In this document: positions 5,950-8,078 of the stretch, one piece after another
How the letters are laid out: every line of letters starts with the position of its first letter
Numbering within the stretch: the stretch's first letter is position 1
Source: a bacterium
GTDB lineage: Bacteria > JAMCPX01
Length of the DNA: 8,078 nucleotides
Reading direction: 5' to 3'
NCBI GenBank assembly: GCA_021792615.1
Contig: JAJYUJ010000064.1
Coordinates: 1 to 8,078 of the forward strand
Translations under genes and position numbers: made by a program
The notes under the pieces: model-generated
Told to the model about the DNA's origin: nothing
What the model saw: the letters and a program-made list of their open reading frames with translations, nothing else
Database searches by the model: none

Positions 5950-6943
5950 GTCCGAAAGATTTACCGATAAAACCAATAAGCTGCACAGGCTTATTTCCAT
6001 CCTGCGAAAGCTTGATATCCGTAATAGATGTACTCCCAGAAGCCTTGCAGAAGCGTATGGTACGACAGAACGCACCATCTATAGAGATATTGATGACCTT
6101 AACTCTGCGGGCTTTGGTATCAGGTTTGATAGGGAAGCAAACATCTATACTTTTGCAGACCCTGACTTTACGCTACGAGACCTTAATCTGAGTGAAGATG
6201 AATTAACAGTTCTTTTAATCGGCAGGCAGGTTGCTCAAAACCTTGGCAGCCCTTTTGATAGGATATATCAGTCATTGATGAAAAAAGTTCGCAAGGATAC
6301 AGGCAGAAAGACTCAGGAAGCGGTTAAAAAGTCCAATGGAACACAGCGTTTCTGGATAGGGCTTGACCCAATGGAGGAGTTTGAGAGTATCGAGCATCAG
6401 TACAATATTCTGAACCAGGCAATGGATGAAAAGCATACTGCCGAGATAGTTTATAAGGCAATGTCTTCACAAAAAGAAGAGAAAAGAACTATTGCACCCT
6501 ATGGGCTTATATTCAGCAAGGGGATGTGGTATGCGGTTGCGTATTGCAGCCTTCGCAAAGGGATACGGAGCTTTGCACTCGATTGTATAAAGGATGCCGT
6601 ATTAACTGATGAATTTTATGAAATACCGTCTGAATTCGATCTGAAAGAATACCTTAAACCTGGCTGGCAAATAATAAGCAGCGGCAAGCCGGTGGAAGTG
6701 ATGTTAAGGTTTAACAAAGATATCGCACGGTGGATAAAACGCCGCAAATGGCATCCGACACAGAAAATAGAGGATCAAAAAGACGGCTCAATTATATTCA
6801 AGGTGACGGTGTCCGACACAAGTGAGATAAAATGGTGGTCATACAACTGGGCGCCGAACTGTGAGATTCTCTCTCCACCTGAATTAAGGAAAGAAGTAAC
6901 AGAGGATATAAAGAAACTGGCAAAGATATATGAGAAAAGTTAA
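5939..6943 (+). CDS. WYL-domain transcriptional regulator (HTH-WYL-WCX, YafY-like)
   Basis: This 334-residue protein is a probable ligand-responsive DNA-binding regulator. Residues about 12-72 form a DeoR/HTH_11-type winged helix: KLHRLISILRKL, then the recognition helix region TERTIYRDIDDL (43-54) and wing GFGIRFDREANIYTF. Residues about 146-225 are the WYL domain, with GMWYAVAY (195-202) and the following strand IRSFALDCIKDA (209-220). About 250-331 is the C-terminal WCX-like extension. The triad reads Trp197-Tyr198-Ala199 rather than Trp-Tyr-Leu, and Cys216 occupies the place of the common Arg in the 'RI' motif, while Arg210 is kept. WYL domains are thought to sense nucleic acid or nucleotide ligands and are frequent regulators in phage-defence loci. 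AGGAG lies 5 nt before the ATG. The nuclease gene starts 12 bp after its stop, implying co-transcription. It likely controls this cluster, which is inference. Confidence 0.9.
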   Translation: MPSKSERFTDKTNKLHRLISILRKLDIRNRCTPRSLAEAYGTTERTIYRDIDDLNSAGFGIRFDREANIYTFADPDFTLRDLNLSEDELTVLLIGRQVAQNLGSPFDRIYQSLMKKVRKDTGRKTQEAVKKSNGTQRFWIGLDPMEEFESIEHQYNILNQAMDEKHTAEIVYKAMSSQKEEKRTIAPYGLIFSKGMWYAVAYCSLRKGIRSFALDCIKDAVLTDEFYEIPSEFDLKEYLKPGWQIISSGKPVEVMLRFNKDIARWIKRRKWHPTQKIEDQKDGSIIFKVTVSDTSEIKWWSYNWAPNCEILSPPELRKEVTEDIKKLAKIYEKS

Positions 6944-6955
6944 GGAGGATAAATT

Positions 6956-8078
6956 ATGGCCATCTATTCTAACAGCAAATTAGGCATGTATGAAGCATGT
7001 CCTCTCAAATACAAGCTCAGGCATATAGATAAAATACAGGTTCCGGAAGAAGAAGGAATTGAGGCATTTCTTGGAATCCGCGTTCACGAGGCACTCGAGA
7101 AATTATATAATGATTTAAGTTATTCAAAATTATTAACCCTTAAAGAACTGCTCTCTTATTATAATGCAGAATGGGACAAGAACTGGAATGACTCTGTTGT
7201 TATAAGGAAAAAAGACTATTCTTCCCAAAACTACAAGGACACCGGCATAAGATGCTTAAAGGCCTATTACGAAAAATATAAGCCTTTTAATAAGGCAACA
7301 ACCATGGGGTCAGAGGTAAAGCTTAATTTTTCGTTAACTAAAGACGAAAGGTATAAAATGACAGGTTATATAGATCGTCTTGATAAGATAAAGGATGGGC
7401 AGTATGAGATACATGATTATAAAACATCCAATAGTCTTCCATTGCAGGAACACCTTGATAACGACAGGCAATTAGCACTGTATGATATGGGAATAAGAGA
7501 GAGTTTTCCTGACATAAAAGAGGTCAAACTCGTATGGCATTATCTGACTTTTGATACGGAGATGTCGTCTAAAAGGACACCCGAACAGATCGAAGATTTA
7601 AGAAAAAAGATGATCGCCCTTATTGATACCATAGAAGCGGACACTGAGTTTAAACATCGGGAGTCCGCTCTTTGTGGCTGGTGCGAATATCCTGAGTATT
7701 GCCCTGCGAGAAAGCATCTGGTTAAGGTACAGTCCCTGCCTTCGAATCAAGTCCTGCTTGATGATGGTGTTAAGCTTGTTAGCAAGTATATTGCAGCGTG
7801 GGAAACATCTAAGCGTATAAATGAAGAAATAGGCAGACTGAAAGATGCACTAATAGGGTATGCCAAAAAAAATGGCATAGAACAAATCGCTGGGAATGGT
7901 TACGCAGTAAGGGTCAAGATAGGGGAAAAACTTAAATTTCCGGACACAAGCGATCCTCGGCGTTCAGAACTTGAAAAGCTTGTCAAAGCAGCCGGTCTCT
8001 GGGAGCAGTTTTCAAAACTTGATACAGGTGAGTTATTAAGGTTTATGGAATCCGATAATGAAAACAAGGCAAGATCGG
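6956..8078 (+). CDS. RecB/Cas4/AddB-like PD-(D/E)XK nuclease with Fe-S cysteines (3' end beyond window)
   Basis: At least 374 residues are visible and the frame is still open at the right edge. It is a PD-(D/E)XK superfamily nuclease of the RecB/Cas4 group (PDDEXK_1 type). Visible motifs are: N-terminal SNSKLGMYEACPLKYKL with Cys15; GIRVHEALE with His44; GYIDRLD with metal-binding Asp140; EIHDYKTS with Asp154 and Lys156; and RQLALY with Gln172. Cys240, Cys243 and Cys249 (CxxC-x5-C) complete with Cys15 the four-cysteine pattern that holds a 4Fe-4S cluster in AddB, Cas4 and Dna2 nucleases. Residues about 260-374 go beyond the nuclease core: a helical segment with a coiled-coil look (about 275-305), then a strand GNGYAVRVKIGEKLKF and more helices. 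It likely cuts or resects DNA ends. Start ATG 6956 has AGGAGG (6943-6948) 7 nt upstream. No helicase partner is visible in the window. Confidence 0.88.
   Translation, partial: MAIYSNSKLGMYEACPLKYKLRHIDKIQVPEEEGIEAFLGIRVHEALEKLYNDLSYSKLLTLKELLSYYNAEWDKNWNDSVVIRKKDYSSQNYKDTGIRCLKAYYEKYKPFNKATTMGSEVKLNFSLTKDERYKMTGYIDRLDKIKDGQYEIHDYKTSNSLPLQEHLDNDRQLALYDMGIRESFPDIKEVKLVWHYLTFDTEMSSKRTPEQIEDLRKKMIALIDTIEADTEFKHRESALCGWCEYPEYCPARKHLVKVQSLPSNQVLLDDGVKLVSKYIAAWETSKRINEEIGRLKDALIGYAKKNGIEQIAGNGYAVRVKIGEKLKFPDTSDPRRSELEKLVKAAGLWEQFSKLDTGELLRFMESDNENKARS
7859..7879. repeat. Perfect inverted repeat around an A-tract inside the nuclease gene
   Basis: TATGCCA (7859-7865) and TGGCATA (7873-7879) are exact reverse complements separated by seven adenines. 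With the last base of the left arm this makes a run of eight A. It encodes part of the helical extension of the nuclease (YAKKNGIE region). It could be a hairpin or a protein site, but coding constraint may explain it. Confidence 0.35.

Noticed and set aside
6956-8078. Nuclease as a Cas4 of a CRISPR adaptation module
   Set aside because: No repeats, cas1 or cas2 are in the window and the protein is much longer than typical Cas4; kept as a general Fe-S PD-(D/E)XK nuclease.

Overview
The window looks like a stretch of a Gram-negative bacterial chromosome. Evidence is a signal-peptide-bearing outer-membrane barrel, a lipoprotein with a clean lipobox, and a two-TM sensor cyclase with a periplasmic domain. 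The style (moderate G+C, HAMP-type class III cyclase, anaerobe-like UbiX homologue) would suit an environmental anaerobe such as a Desulfobacterota relative. That taxonomic guess is inference and weak. No rRNA, tRNA, IS element or CRISPR array was seen.

Left part (1-730): one minus-strand gene, a UbiX-family flavin prenyltransferase, running off toward the left edge. Its start is ambiguous (no good Shine-Dalgarno at the ATG, a better one at a downstream TTG). A short divergent intergenic region (about 710-824) separates it from the plus-strand genes.

Middle part (825-3869): three plus-strand genes whose ends overlap (an ATGA overlap, then an 11-bp overlap). They encode an outer-membrane beta-barrel of the phenol-degradation MetA type, a membrane adenylate cyclase (periplasmic sensor, HAMP, class IIIb catalytic domain with all key residues), and a lipoprotein with a charged, proline-rich tether and an NTF2-like C-terminal domain. 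The tight coupling suggests one envelope-to-cAMP signalling unit. Each family is known; the combination is the interesting part.

Right part (3870-8078): after a 156-bp intergenic region with a plausible promoter and an inverted repeat over its -35, a second plus-strand cluster begins, in places visibly more A/T-rich. It encodes a 598-residue AAA+ ATPase with an unrecognised long N-terminal half and an Asn-Glu Walker B, a WYL-domain transcription regulator, and, 12 bp later, a RecB/Cas4/AddB-like PD-(D/E)XK nuclease with a complete four-cysteine Fe-S signature, still open at the right edge. ATPase + WYL regulator + Fe-S nuclease is the kind of content found in defence islands, and this is the best candidate for an undescribed system. 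The rest of the cluster lies beyond the window, so its function cannot be settled here.
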